64,000 nt of DNA from Acidobacteria bacterium OLB17 (GCA_001567505.1 LLEU01000040.1:62001-126000); one strand, 5' to 3'; counted from the first letter of the stretch, positions 21,324 through 30,865 are shown. A program made the numbers and translations. The notes: a model not told the origin generated them from the letters alone.

Positions 21324-21375
21324 TTGCCGTATGACAACGTAGGCATTGCCATATGGCAATCGACCGTAGTATATT
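21324..21375 (+). promoter_or_regulatory. Twin operators and promoter of the Xre-RES module
   Basis: Two related palindromes lie 22 bp apart, about two helical turns: TTGCCGTATGACAA (21324-21337) and TTGCCATATGGCAA (21346-21359); the second extends to a perfect 16-bp palindrome at 21345-21360. The TTGCCA of the second copy can serve as -35, with TATATT at 21370-21375 as -10 (18-bp spacer). The predicted start of transcription is at or next to the ATG at 21382, so the mRNA may be leaderless. The arrangement fits autorepression by the antitoxin. Confidence 0.65.
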
Positions 21376-21381
21376 GTGCGT

Positions 21382-21829
21382 ATGAATTCCGTTACGCGAT
21401 CGCGAAAGGGTTCGGGTAATGTTCGCGTGGAGGCGTTTCTCGGGATCGCCGCCACCGATAACCTGAAACTCGCAAAAACGTGTCGAGCACGGCCTGCCAT
21501 TCTCGAGTTTTGAACGTGTTGAAAGGCTTTCAGGATTGTCGGCCGAGTCTTTGCGCGCCGTGGTCGGCATTGCGCCGCGAACGCTGGCGAGGCGGAAGCA
21601 CGAAAAGCGGCTCTCGCCGGAGGAGTCCGATCGCCTTGTTTCTGTGTCACGCGTCCTTGCGCTTGCGGTCGAGCTGTTTGATGGTGATGTGGAGCGGGGC
21701 ATGCAATGGCTTCGGTCGCCAAGCCGTGCTCTCAAAGGCCGGTCACCCCTTTCGCTTGCTGCGACCACGGTCGGCCTGCGGGAGGTTGAGGCCCTGATCG
21801 GGCGTCTTGAACACGGTGTGATCGCATGA
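21382..21829 (+). CDS. Xre/MbcA/ParS-type antitoxin (DUF2384), frameshifted
   Basis: The first frame from ATG 21382 encodes MNSVTRSRKGSGNVRVEAFLG up to the A5 run at 21474-21478; the second carries RVEHGLPFSSFERVERLSGLSAESL and the whole toxin-binding domain (GIAPRTLARRK ... SPEESDRLV ... [14 protein letters not shown]). Four As instead of five would join them as LAKRVEHGLP, giving about 148 residues, the normal antitoxin length. These antitoxins bind their own operator and inhibit the RES toxin. The stop overlaps the toxin start (ATGA). If the frameshift were real, the cell would lack full antitoxin, which is hard to reconcile with an intact toxin, so an error is likelier. Confidence 0.82.
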
Positions 21830-22305
21830 TGCGGAAGGCCTTTCGCATTTTTAAGAAAAAATATAGGGGCGAGTGGTACGACGGCGAAGGCGCATTCCGA
21901 TACGGCGGCCGCTGGAACTCCCGAGGAACCCGAATCTTCTATGCGTCTGCCACCTTGTCGCTTGCGGCCCTTGAGCTGCTTGTCAATCTGACCGAGTTCG
22001 ACGCACTGCTTGGATATTCATATGCAGAGATCGAGTTTGATCCCGGGCTTGTCCAAAGCGTGGCGAACCGCAACAAACTTCCGCCGAACTGGCGTTCCTC
22101 GCCGCCGCCTGCTAAGCTGCGCGCCATCGGCGATGAATGGGTCGCTTCGGGGGCCTCTGCGGTGCTTGAAGTGCCGTCCGCGGTGGTGCCTGTCGAATCT
22201 AATTTTTTGGTGAACGTGCAACATCCGGCATTTCACGACATAATGCTTGGTAAAGTACGCGATTTTAAGTTTGATTCTCGGCTGAAGTGGAGGCAATCGA
22301 CATAA
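21826..22305 (+). CDS. RES-domain toxin
   Basis: 159 residues with the RES-family core: [31 protein letters not shown] contains the conserved Arg, Tyr and Glu, and the C-terminal [10 protein letters not shown] region is typical. Characterised RES toxins (MbcT, Res) degrade NAD+ and stop growth. The start overlaps the antitoxin stop by 4 bp, and the stop overlaps the glyA start (TAATG), so toxin and glyA translation appear coupled. MMR gives two adjacent ATGs; either may be used. Confidence 0.88.
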   Translation: MMRKAFRIFKKKYRGEWYDGEGAFRYGGRWNSRGTRIFYASATLSLAALELLVNLTEFDALLGYSYAEIEFDPGLVQSVANRNKLPPNWRSSPPPAKLRAIGDEWVASGASAVLEVPSAVVPVESNFLVNVQHPAFHDIMLGKVRDFKFDSRLKWRQST

Positions 22306-23573
22306 TGGGTGACTTTTTTACAGAGGGTTTGGCGAGTGTTGACCCGACGATCAGTGACGCGATCGACGACGAAGTTCGTCGGCAGCAAAATGGACTGGAG
22401 CTGATCGCCTCGGAGAATTTCGTTTCCGAAGCGGTCCTCCAGGCAATGGGAACGCCTTTGACGAATAAGTATGCCGAGGGGTATCCGGGCAAGCGCTATT
22501 ACGGCGGGTGTGAGTTCGTCGATGTTGTCGAGCAGGCGGCGATAGATCGTGCGAAGGAGATCTTCGGCGCCGAGCATGCGAATGTGCAGCCGCATTCGGG
22601 AGCACAGGCGAATATGTCGGTCCTGCTTGCCGCTCTCGAACACGGCGACCCGATCTTGGGGATGAATCTTTCGCACGGCGGGCATCTTACACATGGGCAT
22701 CCGCTAAACTTCTCCGGGCTGAATTACAAGGTGTCTGACTACGGCGTCGATCGCGAAACAGAGACCATCGACTACGATGAATTGCAGCGGATCGCTGAGG
22801 AAACGCGTCCGAAATTGCTGATTTGCGGTGCGTCGGCGTATCCGCGGACGATCGATTTCGAGCGGATAGGCCAGATCGCCCGAAGCGTTGGGGCCAAAGT
22901 GATGGCAGACATTGCCCACATTGCCGGGCTTGTCGCGACAGGGCTTCATCCTTCGCCCGTACCGCATTGCGAGTTCGTTACGACGACCACCCACAAAACA
23001 CTAAGGGGCCCGCGAGGCGGCCTGATCTTGTGTCGTGAAGAGTTTGCTGCAGACGTTGATCGGCGGGTGTTCCCCGGCGTTCAGGGCGGCCCGCTGATGC
23101 ATGTGATCGCCGCAAAGGCCGTATCTTTCGGCGAAGCTCTCAAGCCTGATTTCAAGACTTACCAGCAGCAGATACTCGCCAACGCGCAGGCTCTCGCCGA
23201 AACGCTCAAAGACGCGGGCCTTCGGCTCGTTTCCGGCGGAACTGACAATCACCTTCTGCTTGTTGATGTATTTATGGACGGCAAAGGCATCACGGGCAAA
23301 GTCGCGGAAAAGGCCCTCGATGACGTTCACATCACGGTCAACAAGAACACGATACCGTTCGATACGAACAAGCCATTTGTTGCGTCCGGGATCCGTTTGG
23401 GAACGCCGGCTCTTACTACGCGCGGTATGAAAGAAGGCGAGATGCGGCAGATCGGGGAAATGATCGCAATGGTCATACGCGAACCTGAGTCAGAGGATGT
23501 GAAGCGTACGGTTCGCAACCAGGTCGGCGAATTGACAAGCCGCTTTCCGATGTACGTGGGGCGCTTGAAATAG
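22305..23573 (+). CDS. glyA: Serine hydroxymethyltransferase
   Basis: 422 residues from ATG 22305. The PLP-binding lysine is K231 in [14 protein letters not shown]. Other family hallmarks: [27 protein letters not shown] and the C-terminal [15 protein letters not shown]. It interconverts serine and glycine while loading tetrahydrofolate with a one-carbon unit, feeding purine, thymidylate and methionine synthesis. The start shares one base with the RES toxin stop, so glyA may be translated partly from the toxin-antitoxin transcript. Confidence 0.97.
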   Translation: MGDFFTEGLASVDPTISDAIDDEVRRQQNGLELIASENFVSEAVLQAMGTPLTNKYAEGYPGKRYYGGCEFVDVVEQAAIDRAKEIFGAEHANVQPHSGAQANMSVLLAALEHGDPILGMNLSHGGHLTHGHPLNFSGLNYKVSDYGVDRETETIDYDELQRIAEETRPKLLICGASAYPRTIDFERIGQIARSVGAKVMADIAHIAGLVATGLHPSPVPHCEFVTTTTHKTLRGPRGGLILCREEFAADVDRRVFPGVQGGPLMHVIAAKAVSFGEALKPDFKTYQQQILANAQALAETLKDAGLRLVSGGTDNHLLLVDVFMDGKGITGKVAEKALDDVHITVNKNTIPFDTNKPFVASGIRLGTPALTTRGMKEGEMRQIGEMIAMVIREPESEDVKRTVRNQVGELTSRFPMYVGRLK

Positions 23574-23603
23574 GATGCCCATTAAGGGGTGTCAACCTTC
23601 GCT

Positions 23604-24326
23604 CTAGTTATCGCGCGGGGGATTGTAAGGGAAGTCACCCCTGATAAACTTCTCGAGCGTCAGATCGGCTTCCTCCGAATCGAACTCTTCGGCTTTACGT
23701 GAGAGGGCGATCGTCGCGATCTCAGAATAAAGATCATCCGAAAATAGCGGAACGAGTTCGTCCACAGGGAGCGACATAAGGGCCTCGTATGCAAGGGCCT
23801 TTATCGGCTCCGAATCGCACTGGCGGATCACTTCGGCGATCTCGGAAACCGAATACCTTTCGGCCAGGCGCTTGCCAAGCCCATCGAGGCGTGCGTAATC
23901 ATTGTTCCGTACAGTTCGCTTTGCAAGCTGAATGAATATCTCGGCCGAAGCCGACCTCGTTTCGAGAATTCGAACACATACCGCCGTAAGCTGCGACATC
24001 TCGTTCATCTTTGCCGCATCATTCTGAAAGCTGTGCGACTCCGACAGCTCATCGAGCGCAGCAAGAAGAGTACTTAGCTCCAAGTCGGCATGTGCATCGT
24101 ATGGCGGGCGTGAGGGTTTTGGTGATGCGGACTCGGGAGCCATTTCTCCGGCCAGCATCTCTTTTGTTAAAGGCCGCAGCGTTTCCCATACTTTGGCAAC
24201 TCTGCCGCCGAGATCCTTTATCATAAAAAAATTGTCAACAATCAGATTTTGAATCCAGTCGCTGGCCTTGTCAAGAAGTTCCGTTCTTTGCGCCGACGGA
24301 ACCCTTTTTTTGGGTGACCATCTCAA
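23604..24326 (-). CDS. Unknown helical protein
   Basis: 240 residues, cytoplasmic by composition, predominantly helical with HEAT-like regularity (AEIFIQLAKRTVRNNDYARLDGLGKRLAERY; IKALAYEALMSLPVDELV). No catalytic motif or membrane segment. It overlaps the stop of the 98-residue upstream gene by 4 bp (ATGA), third in a coupled set with that gene and the putative lipoprotein. Function unknown. Confidence 0.65.
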   Translation of the reverse strand: MRWSPKKRVPSAQRTELLDKASDWIQNLIVDNFFMIKDLGGRVAKVWETLRPLTKEMLAGEMAPESASPKPSRPPYDAHADLELSTLLAALDELSESHSFQNDAAKMNEMSQLTAVCVRILETRSASAEIFIQLAKRTVRNNDYARLDGLGKRLAERYSVSEIAEVIRQCDSEPIKALAYEALMSLPVDELVPLFSDDLYSEIATIALSRKAEEFDSEEADLTLEKFIRGDFPYNPPRDN

Positions 24327-24619
24327 GCATTTTTTGACTGCTGGAATTCAAGCTCTTCCTCAAGGTCGGAGGCATCGTCAACTACGGAGACAAGCGCAAG
24401 GGGAGATGGGCCTAGGTAGCGGAGTTCCCACGTCATCGTTCCTGGCCGTGCGGAACGAGTGAACCACGCCGCATCGAGCTTCCAGCGGAGGACGGAGGCG
24501 TTATCTGCGAGCGCGGCAATCTCGTTGGACGGCTCGTCTGCAGTCAAAAGGCGAGCGAGTTCCCAGCCGTGCTTTTGATACACGGCGAGCGTATCGCGGA
24601 AAGAGTCAAGATCGATCAT
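24323..24619 (-). CDS. Unknown 98-residue protein
   Basis: 98 residues from ATG 24619 (MIDLDSFRDTLAVYQKHGWELARLL). The sequence suggests a small αβ protein with strands such as GTMTWELRYLG and LALVSVVDD and an acidic C-terminus (DLEEELEFQQSKNA). Overlaps the upstream lipoprotein gene by 14 bp and the downstream gene by 4 bp, so all three are translationally coupled. No family recognised. Confidence 0.65.
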   Translation of the reverse strand: MIDLDSFRDTLAVYQKHGWELARLLTADEPSNEIAALADNASVLRWKLDAAWFTRSARPGTMTWELRYLGPSPLALVSVVDDASDLEEELEFQQSKNA

Positions 24620-25229
24620 TTGCCTGTTGGCGCTTCGCTTTCTCGCTTGCCGTGGGATTTTCATTGGCAGCGGGCATCGGGACCCTTTCGATATGAATGT
24701 TCGCGTTCCCGTTGGCGTTCGCCATCGGAGCTTCGACCGGCCGCTCACCGGATGCATTTGCTGCCATCTTTTCACGCTGAGAGCGGCCCGGGCCGGGCGA
24801 TTTGTACGAGCCCTTGAATATATCGCCAACCGCAAGCTTCCAGACGTTATCCTCTTTAATGAAAGGAAGGTCTTCCCAGCTGCTCGATTTCGCGTTCCAA
24901 ACCTCGACGGCTCCCATATCGCCATTCTCACGCTGGTCGCGGATCGGAGGCAGCGAATCGGCAAATGTCGTCGCCGTGAAGCCGTTGCGGTAAACTTCCT
25001 CGACCGGCTTCTGATACTTCTCTGCAGTTGCCGCCGCGAACTGTTCGGTTGCCTTAGTCACGCAGGCCTTGATCGCCTCGGTGTCCTTCGATTTTACTGC
25101 CGCGTAAAGTCGCTTGTATGCCTCGGTCGGATTATCGCCGGCCGAACCCGGTGCGGCAGGCGTCGAACTGCAGGCGAAGGCCATTCCTCCGAGGACGAGT
25201 GCGAAAAGGCAAAGAAGTATTCTGAGCAT
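24606..25229 (-). CDS. Putative lipoprotein, DUF4878-like
   Basis: 207 residues from ATG 25229 with a hydrophobic signal (MLRILLCLFALVLGGMAFACSS) ending at a cysteine that may be lipidated, although the residue at -3 is Ala rather than the usual Leu. The region PTEAYKRLYAAVKSKDTEAIKACV resembles secreted NTF2-like/DUF4878 stress proteins; it is followed by VWNAKSSSWEDLPFIKEDNVWKLAVG and an Asn/Ala-rich low-complexity tail. Probably envelope-located; ligand unknown. First gene of the minus-strand trio. Confidence 0.7.
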   Translation of the reverse strand: MLRILLCLFALVLGGMAFACSSTPAAPGSAGDNPTEAYKRLYAAVKSKDTEAIKACVTKATEQFAAATAEKYQKPVEEVYRNGFTATTFADSLPPIRDQRENGDMGAVEVWNAKSSSWEDLPFIKEDNVWKLAVGDIFKGSYKSPGPGRSQREKMAANASGERPVEAPMANANGNANIHIERVPMPAANENPTASEKAKRQQANDRS

Positions 25230-25297
25230 AGATATCCCTAATGTCGCTGTTAAGGTTGAAGTATATGTTCCCACGAGGAAAAAGCCAATTTTTACGT

Positions 25298-25303
25298 TAA
25301 AAT
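25298..25303 (+). promoter_or_regulatory. -10 box (TAAAAT) immediately before an ATG
   Basis: TAAAAT ends 10 bp before the ATG at 25314, so transcription would begin within a few bases of the start codon and no ribosome site is visible. This suggests a leaderless mRNA for the dehydrogenase gene. Confidence 0.4.
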
Positions 25304-25313
25304 AATCGTATCA

Positions 25314-26273
25314 ATGAACGCGTTACAGTTTAAGAACGGGCAAGTCAGGCTGGCCGACGTTGCCAAGCCTTCGCGGGCGGATGAGGCCATTGTTCGGGTG
25401 CTCCTTTCGGGGATCTGCAATACGGATCTCGAGATCGCGAGAGGTTATGCGGGCTTCGAAGGAACGCTCGGACACGAGTTCGTGGGTGTCGTCGAGGAAG
25501 CTCCGGGCCGGAGCGATCTCCTCGGGAAGCGCGTTGTCGGCGAGATAAATGCCGGTTGCGGAAAGTGTTCGTTGTGCCGGGCGCACGACCCGAGACACTG
25601 CCCGACGCGCACGGTCCTTGGGATTCACGGAAGGGACGGCGCTCACGCCGAGTTCCTCTCGCTTCCAATGGAGAATCTACTGGCCGTTCCCGACGAGGTG
25701 TCGGACGAAGAAGCCGTCTTTGTCGAGCCGCTTGCCGCTGCGTACGGCATTTACGAACAAGTCCCGCTCGGGCACCACACACGGGTCGCGATCATCGGCG
25801 ATGGCAAACTCGGACTACTTGTCGCCCTGTCGTACGGTGCGACGGCCGGAACCGCGCTCCTTGTAGGCAAACACGATAAGAAGCTTGCGATCGCTCGGAA
25901 TGCCGGCATCGAAACATGCCTTTTGAAGGATCTTGATCGCTCCGCTAATAATTCCTTCGATGTTGTGGTCGAAGCAAGCGGTTCGGCGTCCGGTTTTGCA
26001 ACGGCACTCGACCTTGTTCGGCAGCGAGGCAAGATCGTGCTGAAAAGTACGTTCAGCGGCGAACCGACATGGGCGGCGTCGCGAGTTGTCGTGGATGAGA
26101 TAACGATCGTCGGTTCTCGCTGCGGACGCTTCGAACCGGCGCTTAAACTTCTCGGGCGAGGCAAGCTCGACCTTTCTCCGTTCATCTCTGACGAATTTCG
26201 CCTTACCGACGGCGTCCGGGCTATGGAGCGTGCCGCGGAACCGGGCGTTCTGAAAGTCCTCCTTCGGCCATAG
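25314..26273 (+). CDS. Zinc-dependent alcohol dehydrogenase (MDR family)
   Basis: 319 residues of the medium-chain dehydrogenase/reductase fold. Catalytic zinc ligands: Cys in SGICNTDLE and GHEFVGVV. The structural zinc site is GCGKCSLCRAHDPRHC with four cysteines. The cofactor domain is VAIIGDGKLGLLVALS. It resembles threonine/sorbitol-type dehydrogenases, slightly short (usual about 340), and the substrate is not deducible. It stands between the divergent lipoprotein gene and htrA. Confidence 0.9.
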   Translation: MNALQFKNGQVRLADVAKPSRADEAIVRVLLSGICNTDLEIARGYAGFEGTLGHEFVGVVEEAPGRSDLLGKRVVGEINAGCGKCSLCRAHDPRHCPTRTVLGIHGRDGAHAEFLSLPMENLLAVPDEVSDEEAVFVEPLAAAYGIYEQVPLGHHTRVAIIGDGKLGLLVALSYGATAGTALLVGKHDKKLAIARNAGIETCLLKDLDRSANNSFDVVVEASGSASGFATALDLVRQRGKIVLKSTFSGEPTWAASRVVVDEITIVGSRCGRFEPALKLLGRGKLDLSPFISDEFRLTDGVRAMERAAEPGVLKVLLRP

Positions 26274-26301
26274 CCGGGCCAATTTCTTACAACGCATCTG
26301 T

Positions 26302-26307
26302 TAGAAT
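26302..26307 (+). promoter_or_regulatory. -10 box (TAGAAT) before htrA
   Basis: TAGAAT is 34 bp upstream of the ATG at 26342 within a short AT-rich stretch. No matching -35 is seen at 16-19 bp. Confidence 0.4.
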
Positions 26308-26341
26308 CAGAATCAGAATTTTGATCGAGGATCTTCAATCT

Positions 26342-27817
26342 ATGCCCCGAATCTTACTGCGCCGGACACACCTTCTTTCGGCTGTTTTGTTTGCATTCCT
26401 GTCGGTATCGGCATACTCGCAGGCGGGCAGCGTGCCGCCTTCTTTTGCGGACATCGCCGAGAAGGCCGAGCCATTCGTCGTAAGCATTGAGGCAAAGGGA
26501 CGCGTCGTTTCGATCCCGCCGTCTGCGGGAACGCCTGATACGGACGACGAGATCCTTGACCTGCTGCGAAGGCAGGGGCCGCAGCGTCCGGTGTATCACG
26601 TCGGTAGCGGATTCATCGTCGATAAGTCCGGCTACATTCTTACGAACAATCACGTCATCACGGACAGTTCGCGTCTTACGGTCAAGCTTGAGACGGGAGA
26701 AGAGTTCACTGCACAGATCGTCGGAGTCGACGATGAGACCGACCTTGCTGTTCTGAAGATAAACGCAGGCCGTGATCTCCCGACGGCCAGATTCGGTGAT
26801 TCTGCGAAGATGAAGGTCGGCGATTGGGTGCTTGCGATCGGCTCGCCCTTCGGCCTTGTAAAGAGCGTAAGTGCGGGCATTATCTCGCAGACGGAAAGGG
26901 ACACGCCTGGTTCATCCGCCTTCCAACGCTTCATTCAGACGGATGCCGTCATCAATCCCGGGAATTCAGGCGGCCCGCTCGTCAATATGCAGGGCGAGGT
27001 CATTGGGGTCAATTCGCAGATCGCAACGCAGACAGGTGAATTTTCCGGCGTCGGTTTCGCACTGCCCTCGCGAGAGGCCGAGCGCGTCTATTCGCAGATC
27101 GTCGCTTCAGGCAAGGTAAGCCGAGGATATCTCGGCGCCTATCTTGACTCAATAAAACCTGAATTTGCAAAGGTTTACGGCCTTGGCGACCTTCGCGGGG
27201 CATTTGTTACCGACATTCGGGACAAAGCGAGTCCGGCGGCGACCGGCGGGTTAAAGGTCGGCGATATCATCGTTGTTTTCAACGGCCGGCCGGTCTTATC
27301 GGCGCAGGATCTGATCGACAAGGTCGCGGGCTCGAGTCCCGGGCAGGCGGCCGTGGTCGAACTGCTTCGCGAAGCCGGCGAACGCCTCGAAAAAAAGACC
27401 TTTTCGATAAAACTCGGCGAAAGGCCGTCGAGTTCCATTGCGGCCGTCGCGAACGACGGGCGTGTTCTGCCCGTAGATGGAAAACCTGTGCCTGAAAAAC
27501 CATTTGGGCTGACGGTGAGTACGGTCGCGGCCGCCGGCGAGAAATATAAGGCCTTTGAAGGGAATCCCGGCCTTGTCGTCACGGATATCGATCCGAGCAG
27601 TTATATTACGGATGTGCGCGGCTCGACCGGAGTTCCGGCGCTTTCGCGTGGCGATCTTATCCAACGGATAAATAGGTTCCCGGTCGCGGATGCAAAGGCG
27701 TTTGCCGATTTCGTATCGAAGCTTAAGGTTGGCGACCCCGTCGTTCTCCAGATCCTGATCTACAATCCTGCCTTGAAGCGAATGCAGACCGGTCTGGTTC
27801 AGTTCACGGTGAAATAG
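26342..27817 (+). CDS. Periplasmic serine protease, HtrA/DegP-like with two PDZ domains
   Basis: 491 residues from ATG 26342 with a signal peptide (LLSAVLFAFLSVSAYSQ). The trypsin-like triad is H104 (TNNHVIT), D134 (ETDLAVLKI) and S209 (NPGNSGGPL). PDZ1 follows at about 265-360 (GYLGAYLDSI ... GGLKVGDIIVVFNG) and PDZ2 at about 390-490 (FGLTVSTV ... LSRGDLIQRINR). It degrades or refolds misfolded envelope proteins. The linker before H104 carries a Pro/Asp-rich loop like the LA loop. The in-frame start at 26321 is rejected because the signal peptide begins at MPRIL. Confidence 0.93.
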   Translation: MPRILLRRTHLLSAVLFAFLSVSAYSQAGSVPPSFADIAEKAEPFVVSIEAKGRVVSIPPSAGTPDTDDEILDLLRRQGPQRPVYHVGSGFIVDKSGYILTNNHVITDSSRLTVKLETGEEFTAQIVGVDDETDLAVLKINAGRDLPTARFGDSAKMKVGDWVLAIGSPFGLVKSVSAGIISQTERDTPGSSAFQRFIQTDAVINPGNSGGPLVNMQGEVIGVNSQIATQTGEFSGVGFALPSREAERVYSQIVASGKVSRGYLGAYLDSIKPEFAKVYGLGDLRGAFVTDIRDKASPAATGGLKVGDIIVVFNGRPVLSAQDLIDKVAGSSPGQAAVVELLREAGERLEKKTFSIKLGERPSSSIAAVANDGRVLPVDGKPVPEKPFGLTVSTVAAAGEKYKAFEGNPGLVVTDIDPSSYITDVRGSTGVPALSRGDLIQRINRFPVADAKAFADFVSKLKVGDPVVLQILIYNPALKRMQTGLVQFTVK

Positions 27818-27874
27818 GAAGTGTTTCGGCTCGGTTTGGTCTCGGGCCGAGTTCAGTTTGATCGAGGTTTCGGC

Positions 27875-27880
27875 TAAAAT
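27875..27880 (+). promoter_or_regulatory. -10 box (TAAAAT) before the aldehyde dehydrogenase gene
   Basis: TAAAAT lies 29 bp before the ATG at 27910. A TTGATC 11 bp upstream is too close to act as -35. Confidence 0.35.
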
Positions 27881-27909
27881 TGGCCTAGACCTCTTTTTTT
27901 GGAATTTTT

Positions 27910-29448
27910 ATGGCAACAGCAAAAATGGCAAAGGCAAAACGATCGGCAAAGACGTCGGTCAAGAAGTATGCGAATTACATCGGCGGCGAATGGGTAAGTT
28001 CGTCCTCGGGACAGTATTTTGACAACATAAACCCTGCAGATACAACAGATATCGTCGGACGTTTTCCCGATTCGACAGCGGAGGATGTAGATCGTGCCGT
28101 CGAGGCGGCAAATGATGCCGCCGTTCGTTGGCGTCGGACGCCCGCACCGCGTCGGGCGGAACTCTTGTTCACGCTCGGCGAGATCCTAAGGGCAAAAAAG
28201 GATCGCTTCTCGAGCGAAATGACGCGCGAGATGGGCAAGGTCCTGAAAGAGACCGGCGGCGACGTGCAGGAGGCGATTGACTGCACATATTACACGGCCG
28301 GCGAAGGCCGCAGGCTGCACGGCTTCACGACGCCTGCCGAGATGCCGAACAAGTTCGCGATGTGCGTACGGCAGCCCGTAGGGATCTGCGGGCTGATCAC
28401 GCCGTTCAACTTCCCGATGGCGATCCCATCCTGGAAACTCATTCCGGCTCTCGTCTGCGGCAATACTGTCGTACTGAAATCCGGCGAGGATGTGCCGCTT
28501 TCTTCTCTCAATCTCGTGAAAGCGTGCGAGGAAGCGGGAATTCCGAAAGGCGTTGTGAATCTCGTCAACGGAGCACGCGACGCCGGTGCGGCCTTGGTCG
28601 CAAATGATGATGTTCGGCTGATCTCGTTCACGGGTTCGACCACGACGGGCAAGAAGATCGCCGAAGCTTGCGCACGCGACAACAAGATCGTTTCGCTCGA
28701 AATGGGCGGTAAGAACGCGATCATCGTGATGGATGATGCCGACATCGATAACGCCGTCGAAGGCTCGCTTTGGGGTGCTTTCGGCACGAGCGGCCAGCGG
28801 TGCACGGCATCGTCGCGGCTTGTTGTCCACAAGAAGGTCTATAAGAAATTCTGTGCAAAACTTGTCGAGCGAACAAAGGCTCTGCGTGTCGGGAACGGCC
28901 TCGATCCGAAAACCGACGTCGGGCCAGTGATCAATGAGCGGCAGATGGAGAAGATCCTTAGCTACATTGAGATCGGTAAGGATCAGGATAAGGCGACGCT
29001 CGCCTGCGGCGGCAGCCGCCTGACGAAAGGGCAGTACGCGAACGGCTGGTTCATCGAACCGACGGTCTTCACGGACGTGAAGCCGAAAATGAGGATCGCA
29101 CAGGAAGAGATCTTCGGGCCGGTCACATGCGTCATTCCGTTCTCGACGCTAGACGAAGCAATAAACATCGTTAACGGCGTCGCATACGGCCTTTCCTCGG
29201 CGATCTATACGCAGGACGTGAATCGTGCCTTCTATGCGATGCAGGAGTTGTACACCGGCATTTGCTACGTGAACTCCGCAACGATCGGCGCCGAGGTGCA
29301 CCTGCCGTTCGGCGGAACCAAAGGTACGGGCAACGGCCATCGCGAAGCGGGGACGCAGGTTCTCGATATCTTCAGCGAGTGGAAGGCCCTCTACGTCGAT
29401 TACTCTGGCAAGCTGCAAAAGGCTCAGATCGACGAAGTTGAGATCTAA
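27910..29448 (+). CDS. NAD(P)+-dependent aldehyde dehydrogenase
   Basis: 512 residues. Catalytic Cys298 lies in [11 protein letters not shown] and the general base Glu264 in SLEMGGKN; the cofactor segment is [13 protein letters not shown], and GPVTCVIPF and [14 protein letters not shown] close the C-terminal oligomerisation part. The signature and the ~20-residue basic N-terminal extension are closest to the ALDH family acting on semialdehydes (ALDH7/succinate- or aminoadipate-semialdehyde type), but the substrate is inferred, not shown. Followed by a strong terminator. Confidence 0.93.
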   Translation: MATAKMAKAKRSAKTSVKKYANYIGGEWVSSSSGQYFDNINPADTTDIVGRFPDSTAEDVDRAVEAANDAAVRWRRTPAPRRAELLFTLGEILRAKKDRFSSEMTREMGKVLKETGGDVQEAIDCTYYTAGEGRRLHGFTTPAEMPNKFAMCVRQPVGICGLITPFNFPMAIPSWKLIPALVCGNTVVLKSGEDVPLSSLNLVKACEEAGIPKGVVNLVNGARDAGAALVANDDVRLISFTGSTTTGKKIAEACARDNKIVSLEMGGKNAIIVMDDADIDNAVEGSLWGAFGTSGQRCTASSRLVVHKKVYKKFCAKLVERTKALRVGNGLDPKTDVGPVINERQMEKILSYIEIGKDQDKATLACGGSRLTKGQYANGWFIEPTVFTDVKPKMRIAQEEIFGPVTCVIPFSTLDEAINIVNGVAYGLSSAIYTQDVNRAFYAMQELYTGICYVNSATIGAEVHLPFGGTKGTGNGHREAGTQVLDIFSEWKALYVDYSGKLQKAQIDEVEI

Positions 29449-29468
29449 TGCCGGAACATTGATGAAAG

Positions 29469-29506
29469 AGGCCGCCCGATCTTGAATCGGACGGCCTTTT
29501 TTTTTC
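29469..29506 (+). terminator. Rho-independent terminator after the aldehyde dehydrogenase
   Basis: The arms AGGCCGCCCGAT and ATCGGACGGCCT pair over 12 bp with one mismatch around a 5-nt loop, followed by a run of nine T. It also separates the convergent BON-protein gene. Confidence 0.9.
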
Positions 29507-29529
29507 ATTGCGGTTGGACGAGCGTCGGG

Positions 29530-30087
29530 TTAGACCTTTTCCTTTCCGACGCGAAGGTCATTAGTGACCTTGAAAACACCCGGGACGCCGCTTGCAAGGA
29601 CGTAGATCGTGTCCTTCTGTCCCTGATTCGCGACCCAGCCCTCAAGGCTCACACGGCCGTGTTCGACAATGATCCTAACTGAGGGATTCGGTTCCTGGAA
29701 AAGGCCGCCGATCACGGGCTGAGGTGCAAGCGTTGCAAGCATCCGATGCCGAATATGGTCATCGGAGGCGTTGTTCGAGAGGTTCTCGATGTTGTTGACG
29801 ACGCCGGTCACGCCCGGCAGTTTTTCGACGGCCTTCTTGGCTATCGAAGAGGTCCCGAGCGAGAGCACCTTGCCGGACAACGTGACCTGTCCGCTGTCGT
29901 TCAGCGCGAACGAAATGTGGTCGAAAACGCCGTAATTCGGCAGATTCTCGATCGTCCGCATTATCTTTTTCTCAAGTGCCGTAGCCGAACCGGCCGCCGT
30001 CTTGGAATTGTTCTGTGCAAATGTGCTGCCTGCGAACGCAAAAAGCGCCGCAATGGTTAGAAATAGTATCGTTTTAGAAAGCTTCAT
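29530..30087 (-). CDS. Exported protein with two BON domains
   Basis: 185 residues from ATG 30087, chosen because AGGAGG is 8 bp upstream; a GTG at 30096 overlaps that site. The N-terminus is a signal peptide (TILFLTIAALFAFAGSTFAQ). Two BON repeats follow: KIMRTIENLPNYGVFDHISF...VTLSGKV...VKKLPGV-like, and HRMLATLAPQPVI...VSLEGWVANQ...GVPGVFKVTNDL. BON domains bind phospholipid surfaces or peptidoglycan and are found in OsmY-type periplasmic stress proteins. Probably a periplasmic envelope protein; ligand unknown. Confidence 0.85.
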   Translation of the reverse strand: MKLSKTILFLTIAALFAFAGSTFAQNNSKTAAGSATALEKKIMRTIENLPNYGVFDHISFALNDSGQVTLSGKVLSLGTSSIAKKAVEKLPGVTGVVNNIENLSNNASDDHIRHRMLATLAPQPVIGGLFQEPNPSVRIIVEHGRVSLEGWVANQGQKDTIYVLASGVPGVFKVTNDLRVGKEKV

Positions 30088-30192
30088 GATGTTCACCTCC
30101 TCTCCTTGAAGCGTTCAGGAAAAACGGACGCCCAACGGGAAGTTCAATTATTCGACGCTTCAAACCGCGGAAACGTGGCTTTCTATCGGAAA

Positions 30193-30645
30193 TTATTTTT
30201 CACCCAGGCGGCGGAGAGCCTCATATAGTACGATCCCGACGCTTGTGGCGAGATTCAGGCTTCGGACATTCGGGTTCGGCATCGGGATCCGAAGGCTCGT
30301 TTCGGGATTCTCGCGGATGAGATCTTCGGGCAGGCCGCGGGTCTCAGGCCCGAAGACAAGACAGTCGCTGTCGCGGTACTCGAAGTCGTTGTGGCTGCGG
30401 GCGGCCTTCGTCGATAAATAGACGAAGCGGGATCCTGGAAGCGACGCTCTTAGCCCGTCGAGGTCGATGTGCCGATAGAGCTCGACGAACTGCCAATAGT
30501 CAAGGCCGGAGCGTTTCAGTGTGCGGTCGTCCATCCGAAATCCCGTTACGCCGACGATGTGGAGTGCCGTGTTCGTCGCGGCGCACGTTCGTGCGATATT
30601 GCCGGTATTCGGCGGAATCTCAGGCTCAAGAAGGGCAATATGCAT
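30193..30645 (-). CDS. trmL: tRNA (cytidine/uridine-34-2'-O)-methyltransferase
   Basis: 150 residues, a minimal SPOUT methyltransferase. Motifs: MHIALLEPEIPPNTGNIARTCAATN at the N-terminus, CLVFGPETRGLPEDL, and RIPMPNPNVRSLNLATSVGIVLYEA with the trefoil-knot SAM-binding loop. This matches TrmL (YibK), which methylates the ribose of the wobble base in tRNA-Leu isoacceptors. Length and order of motifs are standard. Confidence 0.95.
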   Translation of the reverse strand: MHIALLEPEIPPNTGNIARTCAATNTALHIVGVTGFRMDDRTLKRSGLDYWQFVELYRHIDLDGLRASLPGSRFVYLSTKAARSHNDFEYRDSDCLVFGPETRGLPEDLIRENPETSLRIPMPNPNVRSLNLATSVGIVLYEALRRLGEK

Positions 30646-30865
30646 TGGAGATCGATATTAGAATGTTAGCAGAGAAGGGCGGCCGCGCGGCCTTTTGTGA
30701 ATAGAGGCTGCATCTTTTTTCTCCGCTTTCTCATCAATAGGTCGGGGCGGTAACGCGGTTGGCGGGCATCTTGAATAAAGAAACGGCCGGACATTGTGTT
30801 ACAATCCGCATTTCGGAAATTCAACAAGAGGGAATTGTCTTCACCGCAGCGATACGGTGCATCGA

